Assembly: GCA_900316255.1 (NCBI GenBank)
Contig: ONCI01000035.1
Coordinates: 1-36,698 of the forward strand
Length of the DNA: 36,698 nt
Direction: 5' to 3'
DNA from: an uncultured Eubacteriales bacterium
GTDB taxonomy: Bacteria > Bacillota > Clostridia > Oscillospirales > Oscillospiraceae
The translations under genes and the position numbers were made by a program. The stretch's first letter is position 1; each line of letters begins with the position of its first letter. Positions 23,430 through 32,775 of the stretch are shown in pieces. Under the pieces are notes generated by a model, which was not told where the DNA came from, did no database searches, and was given only the letters and a program-made list of their open reading frames with translations.

Positions 23430-24656
23430 ATGAAAAAGAGATCTGTTTCACGCCTGTTGTGCTTCGCACTTGTATGCACATATCTGCTCCTGCTGCTTCC
23501 GGGAAAAGCCTGGGCTGTTTCGCAGGAGGAGATCGATGAGCTTCGGAAAGAGCGGCTTGCCATCGCCGAGGAGCATGAGGAAAAACAGGCAAAAGTAGAC
23601 GAGCTGGAAGAGCAGAAAGCCAGTGTCGTCGAAAAGAAAAAGGCCATGGACGAGCGCAATGAGTTCGCCCGCAAGGAGATCGAAAGCATCGAGCGCGAGA
23701 TCTCCCTCTATGACCAGATCATCGCCGAGGAAGCGATCAAGGTCGAGCAGGCCAAGGCTGTGGAGGAAAAACAGCTGGAGCGCTACCGTGCCCGCGTGAG
23801 AGCCATGGAGGAATACGGCGAGATGAACTATCTCAGCCTGATCCTGAATGTGAACAGCCTCAGTGAGCTGCTTACCGCCATGGACGACGCCGGGGACATC
23901 ATGAAGAGCGACGTGGAGCTCTATGATGATTACATGCTCGCCAGGCAAAACACCGAGGCTGTCAAGGCAGAATACGAGAACTACAAGTCCGAGCTTAAGG
24001 CGGAGGAGGATGTGCTCCTGGCGCGCAAGGCTGAGCTGGAGAAGGACATCGAAGAAGCGGCTCAGCTGATCCGCGACCTGGAGGAGGACATCGATATACG
24101 CAATGCGGAGCTCCATGATCTGCTCCTTGCGGAGATCGAGGTCGCTGAGCGCATCGACGAACTTGTGGCTGAGCAGGAAAGAGAGCGGATGCAGGCCGCC
24201 ATGCAGAGCGGCGCTTCCGTCGGCGGTTCCGGCTCCTGGGCCTGGCCCTGCCCCAGCTGCAGCTACATCACCAGCCGCTTTGGCAATCGCCTCCACCCCA
24301 TATTAAATGAATGGCGCTATCATTCCGGTCTGGATATCGGCGCCAGCTACGGCTCCGCAGTGACTGCCTCCGATGGCGGCACCGTGATCATGGCCTCCGT
24401 CAACGGCGGCTATGGCAACTGCGTGATGATCAATCACGGAAACGGCTATTATTCGCTTTACGGCCATCTTTCCGGCTACGCGGTTTCGGAGGGAGAGGCT
24501 GTGGGCCAGGGTCAGGTCATCGGATACGTGGGAGACACGGGCTTGGTTACCGGACCCCATCTGCATTTTGAGATCCGGTATGGCAGCGAAAAGCTGGATC
24601 CGGAGGCTGTAGGCGGCTTTTATGGGCTGACTTACGCGCCGGATGCAGGGGAATAA
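23430..24656 (+). CDS. PcsB-like M23 peptidoglycan hydrolase (copy 2)
   Basis: A 408-residue secreted hydrolase, intact paralogue of the previous gene. Signal peptide: KKRSVSRLL with cleavage near GKAWA. A long coiled coil (about 32-260; EEIDELRKERLAIAEEHEEK start) provides the FtsX contact in this family, and a short Gly/Ser hinge follows. The C-terminal LytM domain (about 270-400) has the zinc ligands in YHSGLDIG and GPHLHFEIR, so it should cut peptidoglycan cross-links. It lacks the long proline-rich linker of copy 1. It starts 15 bases after copy 1. Two tandem copies suggest division of labour at the septum or duplication after ftsEX capture. Confidence 0.93.
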   Translation: MKKRSVSRLLCFALVCTYLLLLLPGKAWAVSQEEIDELRKERLAIAEEHEEKQAKVDELEEQKASVVEKKKAMDERNEFARKEIESIEREISLYDQIIAEEAIKVEQAKAVEEKQLERYRARVRAMEEYGEMNYLSLILNVNSLSELLTAMDDAGDIMKSDVELYDDYMLARQNTEAVKAEYENYKSELKAEEDVLLARKAELEKDIEEAAQLIRDLEEDIDIRNAELHDLLLAEIEVAERIDELVAEQERERMQAAMQSGASVGGSGSWAWPCPSCSYITSRFGNRLHPILNEWRYHSGLDIGASYGSAVTASDGGTVIMASVNGGYGNCVMINHGNGYYSLYGHLSGYAVSEGEAVGQGQVIGYVGDTGLVTGPHLHFEIRYGSEKLDPEAVGGFYGLTYAPDAGE

Positions 24657-24660
24657 GCCT

Positions 24661-24708
24661 TTCGGTATTCCGAAATACCGAATGCCGGGCAGTATTCTAC
24701 TGCCCGGC
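24661..24708 (+). promoter_or_regulatory. Two adjacent hairpins between pcsB copy 2 and the S41 gene
   Basis: TTCGGTATT pairs with AATACCGAA (24661-24682), then GCCGGGCAG pairs with CTGCCCGGC (24684-24708). Neither is followed by a T-run. They may stabilise or separate parts of the mRNA or act as a weak terminator. Confidence 0.55.
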
Positions 24709-24769
24709 TGTGCCATGCAAAGGGAAATCTGTTTGTCCCCGGATATTGTTTCGTTACAGGAGGGGTCGT

Positions 24770-26020
24770 GTGAAATATCTGATATTGAGACTTCTGAGGA
24801 AGATCTATTTTTTCTTTAAGCGGCTATTGAACGCCGGGATCCCGCTGAAGTTCGTGGTGATCCTCTGCGCGCTCGTTGGGGCGTTTACCTATCTCGGCAC
24901 CCACAATTCCATGATTCGGGATGTGGGCGGCACGGAGGACTACGCCGAAGCCAAGCGCTATATTGAGATCAAGGACGTACTGGATGAGCATTTCATCGAG
25001 CCGGTGGACCGTTCTGTGATGGCAGACGCGGCTGCGTCTTCCATGGTGCTGGGTCTGGGAGATCCCTGGAGCTACTTCATGACAGCCGACGAGTACAAGG
25101 CCTACCAGCTTTCCACCGCCAATGACTACGCCGATATCGGTCTCTCCATTGTAAAGGATGAGGCAAACGGCGGCTTTCAGGTGATCTCGGTCTATCCCGG
25201 TTCTCCTGCGGCCAACGCTGGCGTCGGCACCGGGATGATCATCACCGCGCTGGATGGCGAGAAGCTTCTGGGTTACACCACGGACGAGGTCCGCACCAAG
25301 ATCCGCGGTAAGCTCAATACCAAGTTCGTCCTGGAGATCGCCAACGGACAGGGCTCCATCGAGGTGGACTGCACCAATGTGAACGCGGAGTCTGTCAATT
25401 TCCGTATGGAGAAAACCGGCGCGGCTTACATCCAGATCCACAACTTTGAGGCAGGCAGCGGCCAGTCCGCTGTCGACGCCATCGAGTATCTGCTGGGTCA
25501 GGGCGCCGACTCTCTGGTGATCGACGTGCGCAACAATCCCGGCGGGCTTGCCACGGAGACAGCTGTGCTGCTGGATTACCTGCTTCCGGCGGGGCGTCTC
25601 TTCTCCGAAGTGGACAAGAAGGGCGTCGTCTCCGTGACGGAGTCTGATTCCATGAATCTGCAGATGCCCACCTGTGTCCTTCTCAATTCCGGGACCTACG
25701 GGGAGGCGGAGCTCTTTGCCGCGGTGATGAAGGAATGGAACTGGGCCACGCTGATGGGCGAGCCCACCTACGGCAACACCCGTTCCCAGGAGACCATTCC
25801 GCTCTCTGACGGAAGTGCCATCCGACTTTCCACCAGAAGCTACCTCACCCCCAGCGGCGTGGACATCTGCGCTACCGGCGGCGTGGTGCCCGATTTCATT
25901 GTGTATAACAGTGATGAATCCGCCACCGGCACCACCGAAGGCACCACCGGCGGCGAAGACGGCACCGCCAGTATTTCTGACGACGACCAGCTGATGGCGG
26001 CGCTGAGACTTTTGAGTTGA
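24770..26020 (+). CDS. S41-family (CtpA-like) protein lacking the catalytic Ser-Lys dyad
   Basis: A 416-residue membrane-anchored protein with the carboxy-terminal-protease layout. One N-terminal helix lies at about 22-39 (FVVILCALVGAFTYLG), a PDZ domain at about 115-205 (VYPGSPAANAGVGTGMI) and the S41 core at about 215-390 (VIDVRNNPGGLATE). In active relatives the nucleophile Ser lies in a YSAAE or SASASE motif and the Lys 25 residues later in TxGKG. Here these positions read TYGEAE (Gly311) and PTYGNTRSQ (Asn336), with spacing and flanking residues kept. It is predicted to be a pseudo-protease, perhaps a scaffold for the PcsB hydrolases encoded next to it. GTG 24770 follows AGGAGG by 6 bases. 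Confidence 0.88.
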   Translation: MKYLILRLLRKIYFFFKRLLNAGIPLKFVVILCALVGAFTYLGTHNSMIRDVGGTEDYAEAKRYIEIKDVLDEHFIEPVDRSVMADAAASSMVLGLGDPWSYFMTADEYKAYQLSTANDYADIGLSIVKDEANGGFQVISVYPGSPAANAGVGTGMIITALDGEKLLGYTTDEVRTKIRGKLNTKFVLEIANGQGSIEVDCTNVNAESVNFRMEKTGAAYIQIHNFEAGSGQSAVDAIEYLLGQGADSLVIDVRNNPGGLATETAVLLDYLLPAGRLFSEVDKKGVVSVTESDSMNLQMPTCVLLNSGTYGEAELFAAVMKEWNWATLMGEPTYGNTRSQETIPLSDGSAIRLSTRSYLTPSGVDICATGGVVPDFIVYNSDESATGTTEGTTGGEDGTASISDDDQLMAALRLLS

Positions 26021-26045
26021 CATCCGCTCTGCGGACCGATATAAT
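26017..26045 (+). promoter_or_regulatory. Consensus promoter for greA-lysS
   Basis: Perfect TTGACA (26017-26022) and perfect TATAAT (26040-26045) with a 17-base spacer. The -35 box overlaps the stop codon of the S41 gene. A hairpin CAGTCGG-loop-CCGACTG (26057-26077) lies in the leader before the greA ribosome binding site. Confidence 0.88.
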
Positions 26046-26105
26046 CAAAATCTGTTCAGTCGGCGGGAAACCGACTGTATGAATCATGAAAAGGAGACCT
26101 GCTTT

Positions 26106-26594
26106 ATGGCCAATGTGAATAAGTTTAAGATGAGTCAGGAACGTCTGGACGCCCTGAAGGAAGAACTGTACTATCTGGAAACCGTTCGGGAAAAGGAAGT
26201 GGCGGAGCTCATCAAGGAAGCCCGCAGCTTCGGCGACCTTTCGGAGAACAGTGAATATGACGAGGCCAAGAGCGAGCAGGGCAAGCTTTACAGCAAGATC
26301 GCAGAGCTGAAGGTGCTGATCGAGAACGCGGAGATCGTGGACAACATCGATCACGACGCCCCCAAGGACGCCGTCACCCTGTCCAGCAAGGTCCGCGTGC
26401 GCGACGTGGAGGACGACCTTGAGGAGCAGTACACCATCGTCGGCTCCCAGGAGGCCAATCCCATGGAAGGCCGGATCTCTGACGACTCCCCTGTGGGCCA
26501 GGGACTGATCGGTCACCGTGCCGGCGAGACCGTGACCATCCACGCGCCTGTTGGCGACCTGGTGTTCGAGATCCTCTCGGTGGAAAACGAATAA
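26106..26594 (+). CDS. greA: Transcription elongation factor GreA
   Basis: A 162-residue factor that rescues backtracked RNA polymerase by stimulating transcript cleavage. The N-terminal coiled coil (about 1-80) has the acidic tip in ARSFGDLSENSEYDEAK, and the C-terminal FKBP-like domain includes ISDDSPVGQGLIGHRAGETV. Length is normal. ATG 26106 has AGGAG 9 bases upstream; an earlier in-frame ATG at 26079 lacks a site. It is 13 bases before lysS and shares its promoter, a pairing common in Firmicutes. Confidence 0.96.
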   Translation: MANVNKFKMSQERLDALKEELYYLETVREKEVAELIKEARSFGDLSENSEYDEAKSEQGKLYSKIAELKVLIENAEIVDNIDHDAPKDAVTLSSKVRVRDVEDDLEEQYTIVGSQEANPMEGRISDDSPVGQGLIGHRAGETVTIHAPVGDLVFEILSVENE

Positions 26595-26607
26595 GCGGGA
26601 GCGCATC

Positions 26608-28605
26608 ATGGGAGAGAACAATCATGTGCAGGCTGAGCCTGTCCAGGAGCTGAGTGAGATCCTGCAGGTAAGGCGGGATAAGCTGGCCGCCCTGCGGGAG
26701 GAGGGGAGAGATCCCTTCCGGCAGACCCGCTTTGCGCGCAGTGCTTATTCCTGCGAGATCCTTGCGGACTATGACGCATTTGAGGGAAAGACCGTTTCCG
26801 TTGCCGGACGCATCATGTCCAAGCGCGGCATGGGCAAGGTCATTTTCTGCCATATCCAGGATGACCGGGGGCAGATCCAGCTCTATACCCGCTCCGACGC
26901 CGTCAGCGAGCAGGAATTCAAGGACTTCCGCAAGTTTGATATCGGCGATATCGTCGGCGCCACGGGCTATGTGTTCAAGACCAAGACGGAGGAGATCTCC
27001 ATTCACGTGGAGAGTGTGGTGCTGCTGGCCAAGTCCCTGCGGCCCCTGCCGGAGAAATTCCACGGCATGACCGATAGGGAGCTGCGCTACCGTCAGCGCT
27101 ATGTGGACCTGATCGTGAATCCCGAGGTGAAGGAAACCTTCGTCAAGCGCAGCCGCATCCTGCGGGAGCTGCGCGCCTTCCTGGACGGACGGGGTTTCCT
27201 GGAGGTGGATACCCCGGTGCTGACGCCCTTTGAGATCGGCGCCGCGGCCAAGCCCTTCTACACTCATCACAATGCCCTGGACATGGATATGGTCCTGCGT
27301 ATCGAGACGGAGCTTTACCTGAAGCGCCTGATCGTGGGCGGCATGGAGCGGGTCTACGAGGTGGGCCGCATCTTCCGCAACGAGGGCATGGACACCAAGC
27401 ACAACCCGGAATTCACCACCATCGAGCTCTATCAGTCCTACACCGATTTCCACGGCATGATGGACCTGGTGGAGGATATGATGAAGGCCGTCACCGAGAA
27501 GGTCTGCGGAAGCCTTGTGATCCCCTATCAGGGGCATGAGATCGACGTGGGCCACTGGGAGCGGCTCACCATGATCGAGGCGGTGAAGAAGTATTCCGGC
27601 GTGGATTACCACGACTGGAAGAGCGATGAGGGCGCCATTGCCTGTGCCAAGGCCTATAATGTGGAGCTGCCCGAGGTCCCCACCCGGGGCGCAATCCTGG
27701 CAGAGTTTTTTGACGCCTTTGTGGAAGAGAAGCTGATCCAGCCCACCTTCATTTATGACTATCCGGTGGAGATCAGCCCCCTTGCCAAGCGCAAGCCGGA
27801 CGACCCCGCCTTTACGGAGCGGTTTGAGTACTTCATCAACGCCACTGAGTTCGGCAACGCCTTCTCCGAACTGAACGACCCCATCGACCAGCGGGAGCGC
27901 TTTGAGCGCCAGGTGGCAGAGCGTCGTGCCCTGAACCCGGACACCAAGGCCCAGGTGGACTATGACTTTGTGAATGCTTTGGAGTATGGCATGCCTCCCA
28001 CGGGCGGCCTGGGCTTCGGCATCGACCGGCTGGTCATGCTGCTGACCAACAGCGATTCCATCCGCGACGTGCTGCTCTTCCCCACCATGAAGCCGGAGAA
28101 GCAGGAGAAGAGGGGAGATAAGGCGGAGGAAAAGCCCGCGGTCGAATGCGCCTGCTTTACCTGTCCCTCTCAGGAGGAATGCAAGGCTGCTCAGGAAGCA
28201 GAGAAAGTGGTTCCTGTCGAAGAGAAAATCGACTTCTCCAAGGTCGTGATCGAGCCTCTGTTCCAGGATCAGGTGGACTTCGAGACCTTCTCCAAGTCTG
28301 ATTTCCGGGCCGTCAAGGTCCTGGCCTGCGAGGCTGTGAAGAAGTCCAAGAAGCTTTTGAAGTTCACCCTGGACGACGGCACCGGGACACCCAGGACCAT
28401 CCTATCCGGCATCCACGCCTACTATGAGCCGGAAGAGCTCATTGGCAAGACCTGCATCGCCATTGTGAACCTGCCGCCCCGGCCCATGATGGGCATGGAG
28501 AGCTGCGGCATGCTGCTCTCCGCCATTCATCACGAGGGCGAAGAAGAGAAGCTCCATCTGCTGATGGTCGATCCCCATATTCCTGCCGGCGCTAAACTGT
28601 ATTAA
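26608..28605 (+). CDS. lysS: Lysyl-tRNA synthetase (class II) with fused C-terminal tRNA-binding domain
   Basis: A 665-residue enzyme charging tRNA-Lys; usual bacterial LysRS has about 490-505 residues. An OB-fold anticodon domain (about 60-165) precedes the class II core: motif 1 FLDGRGFLEVDTPVL, motif 2 RIFRNEGMDTKHNPEFT and motif 3 GGLGFGIDRLVML. After about residue 495 comes a charged linker with a Cys cluster (CACFTCPSQEEC, about 514-525). A second OB-fold (about 545-665; FSKSDFRAVKVLACEAV, LSGIHAYYEPEELIGK) follows, of the type found at the C-terminus of MetRS and in Trbp111. The fusion probably increases tRNA affinity; the Cys group could bind metal. ATG 26608 follows GGGAG. It is terminated by the hairpin at 28656. 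Confidence 0.95.
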   Translation: MGENNHVQAEPVQELSEILQVRRDKLAALREEGRDPFRQTRFARSAYSCEILADYDAFEGKTVSVAGRIMSKRGMGKVIFCHIQDDRGQIQLYTRSDAVSEQEFKDFRKFDIGDIVGATGYVFKTKTEEISIHVESVVLLAKSLRPLPEKFHGMTDRELRYRQRYVDLIVNPEVKETFVKRSRILRELRAFLDGRGFLEVDTPVLTPFEIGAAAKPFYTHHNALDMDMVLRIETELYLKRLIVGGMERVYEVGRIFRNEGMDTKHNPEFTTIELYQSYTDFHGMMDLVEDMMKAVTEKVCGSLVIPYQGHEIDVGHWERLTMIEAVKKYSGVDYHDWKSDEGAIACAKAYNVELPEVPTRGAILAEFFDAFVEEKLIQPTFIYDYPVEISPLAKRKPDDPAFTERFEYFINATEFGNAFSELNDPIDQRERFERQVAERRALNPDTKAQVDYDFVNALEYGMPPTGGLGFGIDRLVMLLTNSDSIRDVLLFPTMKPEKQEKRGDKAEEKPAVECACFTCPSQEECKAAQEAEKVVPVEEKIDFSKVVIEPLFQDQVDFETFSKSDFRAVKVLACEAVKKSKKLLKFTLDDGTGTPRTILSGIHAYYEPEELIGKTCIAIVNLPPRPMMGMESCGMLLSAIHHEGEEEKLHLLMVDPHIPAGAKLY

Positions 28606-28655
28606 GTGCGCCATATGACCGAAAGATCTTACAAGTCCGAATAATCGCTTTTTTC

Positions 28656-28687
28656 AAGAGCTCCGATCGTTCATCGGGGCTCTTTTT
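28656..28687 (+). terminator. Intrinsic terminator of greA-lysS
   Basis: AAGAGCTCCGAT pairs with ATCGGGGCTCTT (one G-T wobble) around CGTTC, followed by a T-run. The remaining sequence of the 311-base gap up to the phosphoketolase start holds only that gene's promoter. Confidence 0.92.
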
Positions 28688-28841
28688 CCCATTGTTTGCC
28701 GTGCAGTTCTTTTCCGCTTGAATCCATTCAGGGCAGCGATGTCTCAGCGGCTTTGGACGGAAGTCCCGAGATTTGACCATGATAACGGGATGACGTCTAT
28801 CGATCAACGGAGGAAAGTGCGAATTGTCCTCCCCGGACGCC

Positions 28842-28870
28842 TTGACGGACTTCAGCGATGCCTTTATAAT
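28842..28870 (+). promoter_or_regulatory. Strong promoter for phosphoketolase
   Basis: TTGACG (28842-28847), a 17-base spacer and a perfect TATAAT (28865-28870), about 40 bases before the start codon. Confidence 0.85.
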
Positions 28871-28916
28871 GATGGACAGTCCAGGAAATGATATGGACAG
28901 AAAAGGAGTACAGTCT

Positions 28917-31307
28917 ATGGATCAAATCACAATACCTGTGTGCGCCGAAAAGGGCCCCATTACCGAGGAACTGCTCGGCAGGATGGACGCCTGGTTCCGC
29001 GCGGCAAACTATCTCTCGGCAGGCCAGCTTTACCTGTTGGAGAACCCGCTGCTGAAAAAGCCGCTGACGCTGAATATGATCAAGAAAAAGATCGTTGGCC
29101 ACTGGGGGACGGTGCCTGGACAGAACTTCGTTTTTGTCCATCTGAACCGTGTCATCAAGCGCTATGATCTGGATCTGATCCTGCTTTCCGGTCCCGGTCA
29201 CGGGGGCAATTTCTATATTGCCAACGACTATATGGACGGCACCTACAGCGAGGTGTATCCCAACATCTCTCAGGATGAGGCCGGCATGCAGAAGCTCTTC
29301 AAGCAGTTTTCTTTCCCCGGCGGCGTTCCCAGCCATTGTGCGCCGGAGACGCCGGGCTCGATCAACGAGGGAGGCGAGCTTGGCTATGGCATAGCGCATG
29401 CCTTTGGCGCTGTGTTTGACAACCCCGGCTTGATCGCGGCGGTTACGGTTGGTGACGGCGAAGCCGAAACCGGACCTCTGGCCACCTCCTGGCAGTGCAA
29501 CAAGTTCCTCAACCCCGCTACCGACGGCGCAGTGCTGCCGATTCTTCACCTGAACGGCTACAAGATCGCGAACCCCACCGTGTTTGCCCGCATGTCCCGG
29601 GAAGAAATCACGGACTTCTTCCATGGCTGCGGCTGGGAGCCCTATTTTGTGGAGGGCGACGATCCCATGCCCATGCACCGGCTGATGGCCGAGACCATGG
29701 ACAAGGTCATCGAGAGCATCCAGAGGATCCAGAAGCACGCCCGGGAGACCGGCGACTGCAGCCGTCCCCGCTGGCCGATGATCGTGCTGCGCACCCCGAA
29801 GGGCTGGACCGGTCCCAAGATGGTTGATGGAAAGCGGATTGAAAACAATTTCCTGGCGCACCAGGTTCCGATCTCCATGGAGAAGGGCGAGGAGCATCTT
29901 GCGCTGCTGGAGAACTGGCTGCGCAGCTATCATCCGGAAGAACTCTTTGACGAGGAGGGACATCTCCTCCCTGAGATCGCTTCTCTCGCTCCGGAGGGCA
30001 ACGCCCGCATCGGCGCCAACCCCCATGGAAACGGCGGCCTGCTGCTGCGGGATCTGCGCATGCCGGACTTCCGTGATTACGCTTTTGAAATCACGGAGCA
30101 CGGCGAGCGGGATGGGCAGGACATGACAGAGCTGGGCAAATTCGTGCGGGATATCCTTGCCCTCAATGCTGAAAGCCGCAACTTCCGCGTGTTCGGTCCG
30201 GATGAGACCAATTCCAACCGTCTCAATGCAGTGTTTGAGGTGGAGAATCGGACCTGGAACGCGGAGCGTTATGACACTGACGATCATCTGGCCGCAGATG
30301 GCCGTATCATGGATTCCATGCTGTCCGAGCATATGTGCGAAGGCTGGCTCGAGGGCTATCTGCTTACCGGCCGCCATGGCTTCTTTGCCACCTATGAGGC
30401 CTTTGCCCGCATCATCGATTCCATGGCTGCCCAGCATGCGAAGTGGCTCAAGGTCTGCAATCAGCTGCCCTGGCGCGAGGAGATCGCCTCCCTGAATTTA
30501 ATCATGTGCTCTACGGTTTGGCAGCAGGACCACAACGGCTTTACGCACCAGGATCCCGGCTTCATGGACCATATTGCAAACAAGAAGGCTGATGTTGTCC
30601 GCCTGTATCTGCCGCCGGACGCCAACTGTCTGTTGAGCTGCTTTGATCACTGCATCCGCAGCCGCAACTATGTCAATGTGATCGTGGCGAGCAAGCATCC
30701 CCGGCCCCAGTGGCTGAGCATGCCGGAAGCGATCAAGCATTGCACCCAGGGCATCGGCATCTGGGACTGGGCCAGCAACGACCAGGGACAGGAGCCGGAT
30801 ATTGTCTTTGCCTGCGCCGGAGAGACGCCCACGCTGGAAGCCTTGGCTGCGGTCTCCATCCTCAATAAGGAGCTTCCCGAGGTGAAGATCCGCTTTATCA
30901 ACGTGGTGGACCTTTTCAAGCTGCAGCCTGCCAACGAGCATCCTCACGGACTTACAGATGCGGAATATGACATCCTCTTCACCCAGGATAAACCCGTTCT
31001 CTTCAATTTCCACGGCTACGCCTCTCTTGTGCATGAGCTGACCTACCGCCGCCACAACAACCGTCTCATGCACGTGCGCGGCTACAAGGAAGAGGGCACC
31101 ATCACGACTCCCTTTGATGTGCGCGTGCAGAATGATGTGGACCGCTTCCACCTGGTTCAGGAGGCTATCAAGTACCTTCCGCAGCTGGGCAATCGCGGTG
31201 CGTATCTGTATCAGAAAATGAGCGACAAGCTGGTGGAGCATAAGCAGTATATCCACCAGTACGGCCAGGATCTGCCGGAAGTAAGCAACTGGAAGTGGGA
31301 GGATTGA
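28917..31307 (+). CDS. xfp: Xylulose-5-phosphate/fructose-6-phosphate phosphoketolase
   Basis: A 796-residue thiamine-diphosphate enzyme cleaving xylulose 5-phosphate (and often fructose 6-phosphate) with phosphate to acetyl phosphate plus an aldose phosphate. Family signatures: [42 protein letters not shown], the ThDP/Mg motif [11 protein letters not shown], and the C-terminal [18 protein letters not shown]. Length is normal (about 790-825). ATG 28917 has AGGAG 8 bases upstream; in-frame ATGs further upstream lie between promoter and ribosome binding site. It is a single-gene unit with its own promoter and terminator, giving a route from pentoses to acetyl phosphate and ATP. Confidence 0.96.
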   Translation: MDQITIPVCAEKGPITEELLGRMDAWFRAANYLSAGQLYLLENPLLKKPLTLNMIKKKIVGHWGTVPGQNFVFVHLNRVIKRYDLDLILLSGPGHGGNFYIANDYMDGTYSEVYPNISQDEAGMQKLFKQFSFPGGVPSHCAPETPGSINEGGELGYGIAHAFGAVFDNPGLIAAVTVGDGEAETGPLATSWQCNKFLNPATDGAVLPILHLNGYKIANPTVFARMSREEITDFFHGCGWEPYFVEGDDPMPMHRLMAETMDKVIESIQRIQKHARETGDCSRPRWPMIVLRTPKGWTGPKMVDGKRIENNFLAHQVPISMEKGEEHLALLENWLRSYHPEELFDEEGHLLPEIASLAPEGNARIGANPHGNGGLLLRDLRMPDFRDYAFEITEHGERDGQDMTELGKFVRDILALNAESRNFRVFGPDETNSNRLNAVFEVENRTWNAERYDTDDHLAADGRIMDSMLSEHMCEGWLEGYLLTGRHGFFATYEAFARIIDSMAAQHAKWLKVCNQLPWREEIASLNLIMCSTVWQQDHNGFTHQDPGFMDHIANKKADVVRLYLPPDANCLLSCFDHCIRSRNYVNVIVASKHPRPQWLSMPEAIKHCTQGIGIWDWASNDQGQEPDIVFACAGETPTLEALAAVSILNKELPEVKIRFINVVDLFKLQPANEHPHGLTDAEYDILFTQDKPVLFNFHGYASLVHELTYRRHNNRLMHVRGYKEEGTITTPFDVRVQNDVDRFHLVQEAIKYLPQLGNRGAYLYQKMSDKLVEHKQYIHQYGQDLPEVSNWKWED

Positions 31308-31435
31308 TCCCGCTTTTCCCGACGCTTTCTCAGGAAGAATCCCGGAAAGCATAGGCCGAAACAATAAGCCTAAGATCACCGGTATCAGCGGATACGCAGG
31401 AAATCAAGTGCTTGCGGGTCCACTGGAAACAGAAA

Positions 31436-31469
31436 AACGCAGCCATGGCCTCGGCCCGGCTGCGTTCTT
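31436..31469 (+). terminator. Intrinsic terminator downstream of phosphoketolase
   Basis: AACGCAGCC pairs with GGCTGCGTT around a 13-base loop, followed by CTTCTGCTTCT. It lies 130 bases after the stop; the intervening bases show no gene. The A-rich left flank could also serve the minus strand. Confidence 0.65.
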
Positions 31470-31633
31470 CTGCTTCTGGCGGATCGTCCTCAAAGACGGA
31501 AAATGTTGTAACCCCGAAACAGTGTGGAAAGAGGGGGAGCGCAGCATTGGAAACTTGTGGCATATAGATGCTGTTTCGAAAACAGCTTCCCTAAAAAAGC
31601 AATTGCATCACAATCCTTTGCTGAAAAAGGATA

Positions 31634-31677
31634 ATACCCGGAAAGATGCCTGCTGGCGGCCTTCCGGGTACGCTTTT
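31634..31677. terminator. Hairpin terminator between phosphoketolase and the convergent sigma-factor operon
   Basis: TACCCGGAA pairs with TTCCGGGTA around a GC-rich loop, followed by CGCTTTTT on the plus strand; the minus strand continues TTATCCTTTTTC. It probably ends the minus-strand operon. The gap 31308-31686 holds no convincing gene. Confidence 0.75.
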
Positions 31678-31686
31678 TGCGTGCAG

Positions 31687-32772
31687 TTAAAAGTGTATTT
31701 CGTAGTAATAAAAATGGCCGACTATGGGCTCCACATAATAACTGTTGTCGCCGCGTGGGTCTTGCCATGATTCTCTCCATAGATAGCCTTCGCCGGATTG
31801 CTGAAGTATCTGCTCATATTCTTTTCCGTCCGATGGAGCAGGGCAACGCGCCGTCAGATCGTCAGACTCGGAATAAAAAAAGCCCCAATAGGTAGTATGA
31901 GATCCAAAGCCGCTTCCTCCGCAGAAAAAGTCGATACAGGAGGCATCGAATTTGACTTCCTGGATGATGGGTTGATTTTCGAGAATCGCATCATCCCGCT
32001 TTTTCACATACCGAAGAAGGAGTCCTTCGTGCTGCTTCACATATCGTAGTATTCGCTCTTTCTCGGAGAGGTCTTCTGGGTAGTAATCCACAATTTCGTA
32101 TGCTTTGCCGTTCATGAAGAGAAGTTCTCTGTCTTGCCAGGCAAGGCTTTCAAATTCTCCCCAGGGACCGGAACGGAGCTCTTTTTGTGATTTCCGAAAT
32201 TCGAAGGAGCCGATGCAAAAGCTCTTGTCAAAGCGGTAAACCACAAGTCGGGTCGAGCCGCCAAGCGCGCCTTGATCGTCGTCTATAACTTCGGCGCAAT
32301 AGACGGCATCGGGAGAGAGTTCACAGGCAAGCGTCGTTCTCGCGCCGAAGCCAATGAATGGCAGGAAAAGAAGGATCGGGAGAGTCAGAAAACCGGCCAG
32401 CACATAAAAGGGCACTTTCAGCAGCTTGCGCTCCACATACTCGCTTACGATCACTACAGACAGGACCGTCCAGGGAATGAATAAGAAGACCACGAGGAAG
32501 TCTTCTGTATAAAAGATGGCAAGCAGGACATTGATTTGATTCAAAAAGGGGCACAGGGATAGAAGGACAGCAGCGACTGCGCCGGCGGTCTTCTCTTCCC
32601 GGTGTAAGAGAAGGATTCCCAAGATGCCGTAAAGGAGCGTGGAAAGAACGGCAAAGTGCCTTCCGCTGTGAACCAACAATGTGTAGTCAAGGAGCTTGGA
32701 GATCAGACAGGTCCCGGGGAACAGAAAGGCCAGCAGAAAGAGCAGCGAGGCCGGGAAATCTTTTCGCCTCAT
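31687..32772 (-). CDS. Hypothetical membrane protein in the ECF sigma operon
   Basis: A 361-residue protein I do not recognise. The N-terminal 140 residues contain about five membrane helices (for example LLFLLAFLFPGTCLI, TLLYGILGILLL, VVFLFIPWTVLSVVIV, FLTLPILLFLPFIGFG). The C-terminal 215 residues are soluble, with beta-type sequence and a Cys pair near DASCIDFFCGGSGFGS. It starts 3 bases after the anti-sigma stop, with GGAG a few bases before the ATG, so it is the third gene of the sigma/anti-sigma operon. It may be a sensor, an envelope-stress target or an immunity-like membrane protein; the sequence does not decide. Confidence 0.75.
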   Translation of the reverse strand: MRRKDFPASLLFLLAFLFPGTCLISKLLDYTLLVHSGRHFAVLSTLLYGILGILLLHREEKTAGAVAAVLLSLCPFLNQINVLLAIFYTEDFLVVFLFIPWTVLSVVIVSEYVERKLLKVPFYVLAGFLTLPILLFLPFIGFGARTTLACELSPDAVYCAEVIDDDQGALGGSTRLVVYRFDKSFCIGSFEFRKSQKELRSGPWGEFESLAWQDRELLFMNGKAYEIVDYYPEDLSEKERILRYVKQHEGLLLRYVKKRDDAILENQPIIQEVKFDASCIDFFCGGSGFGSHTTYWGFFYSESDDLTARCPAPSDGKEYEQILQQSGEGYLWRESWQDPRGDNSYYVEPIVGHFYYYEIHF

Positions 32773-32775
32773 GGT

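Noticed and set aside
31408-31895. Small plus-strand frames between phosphoketolase and the sigma operon
   Set aside because: They cover two hairpin terminators and the end of the minus-strand membrane gene, and have no homologue-like pattern.
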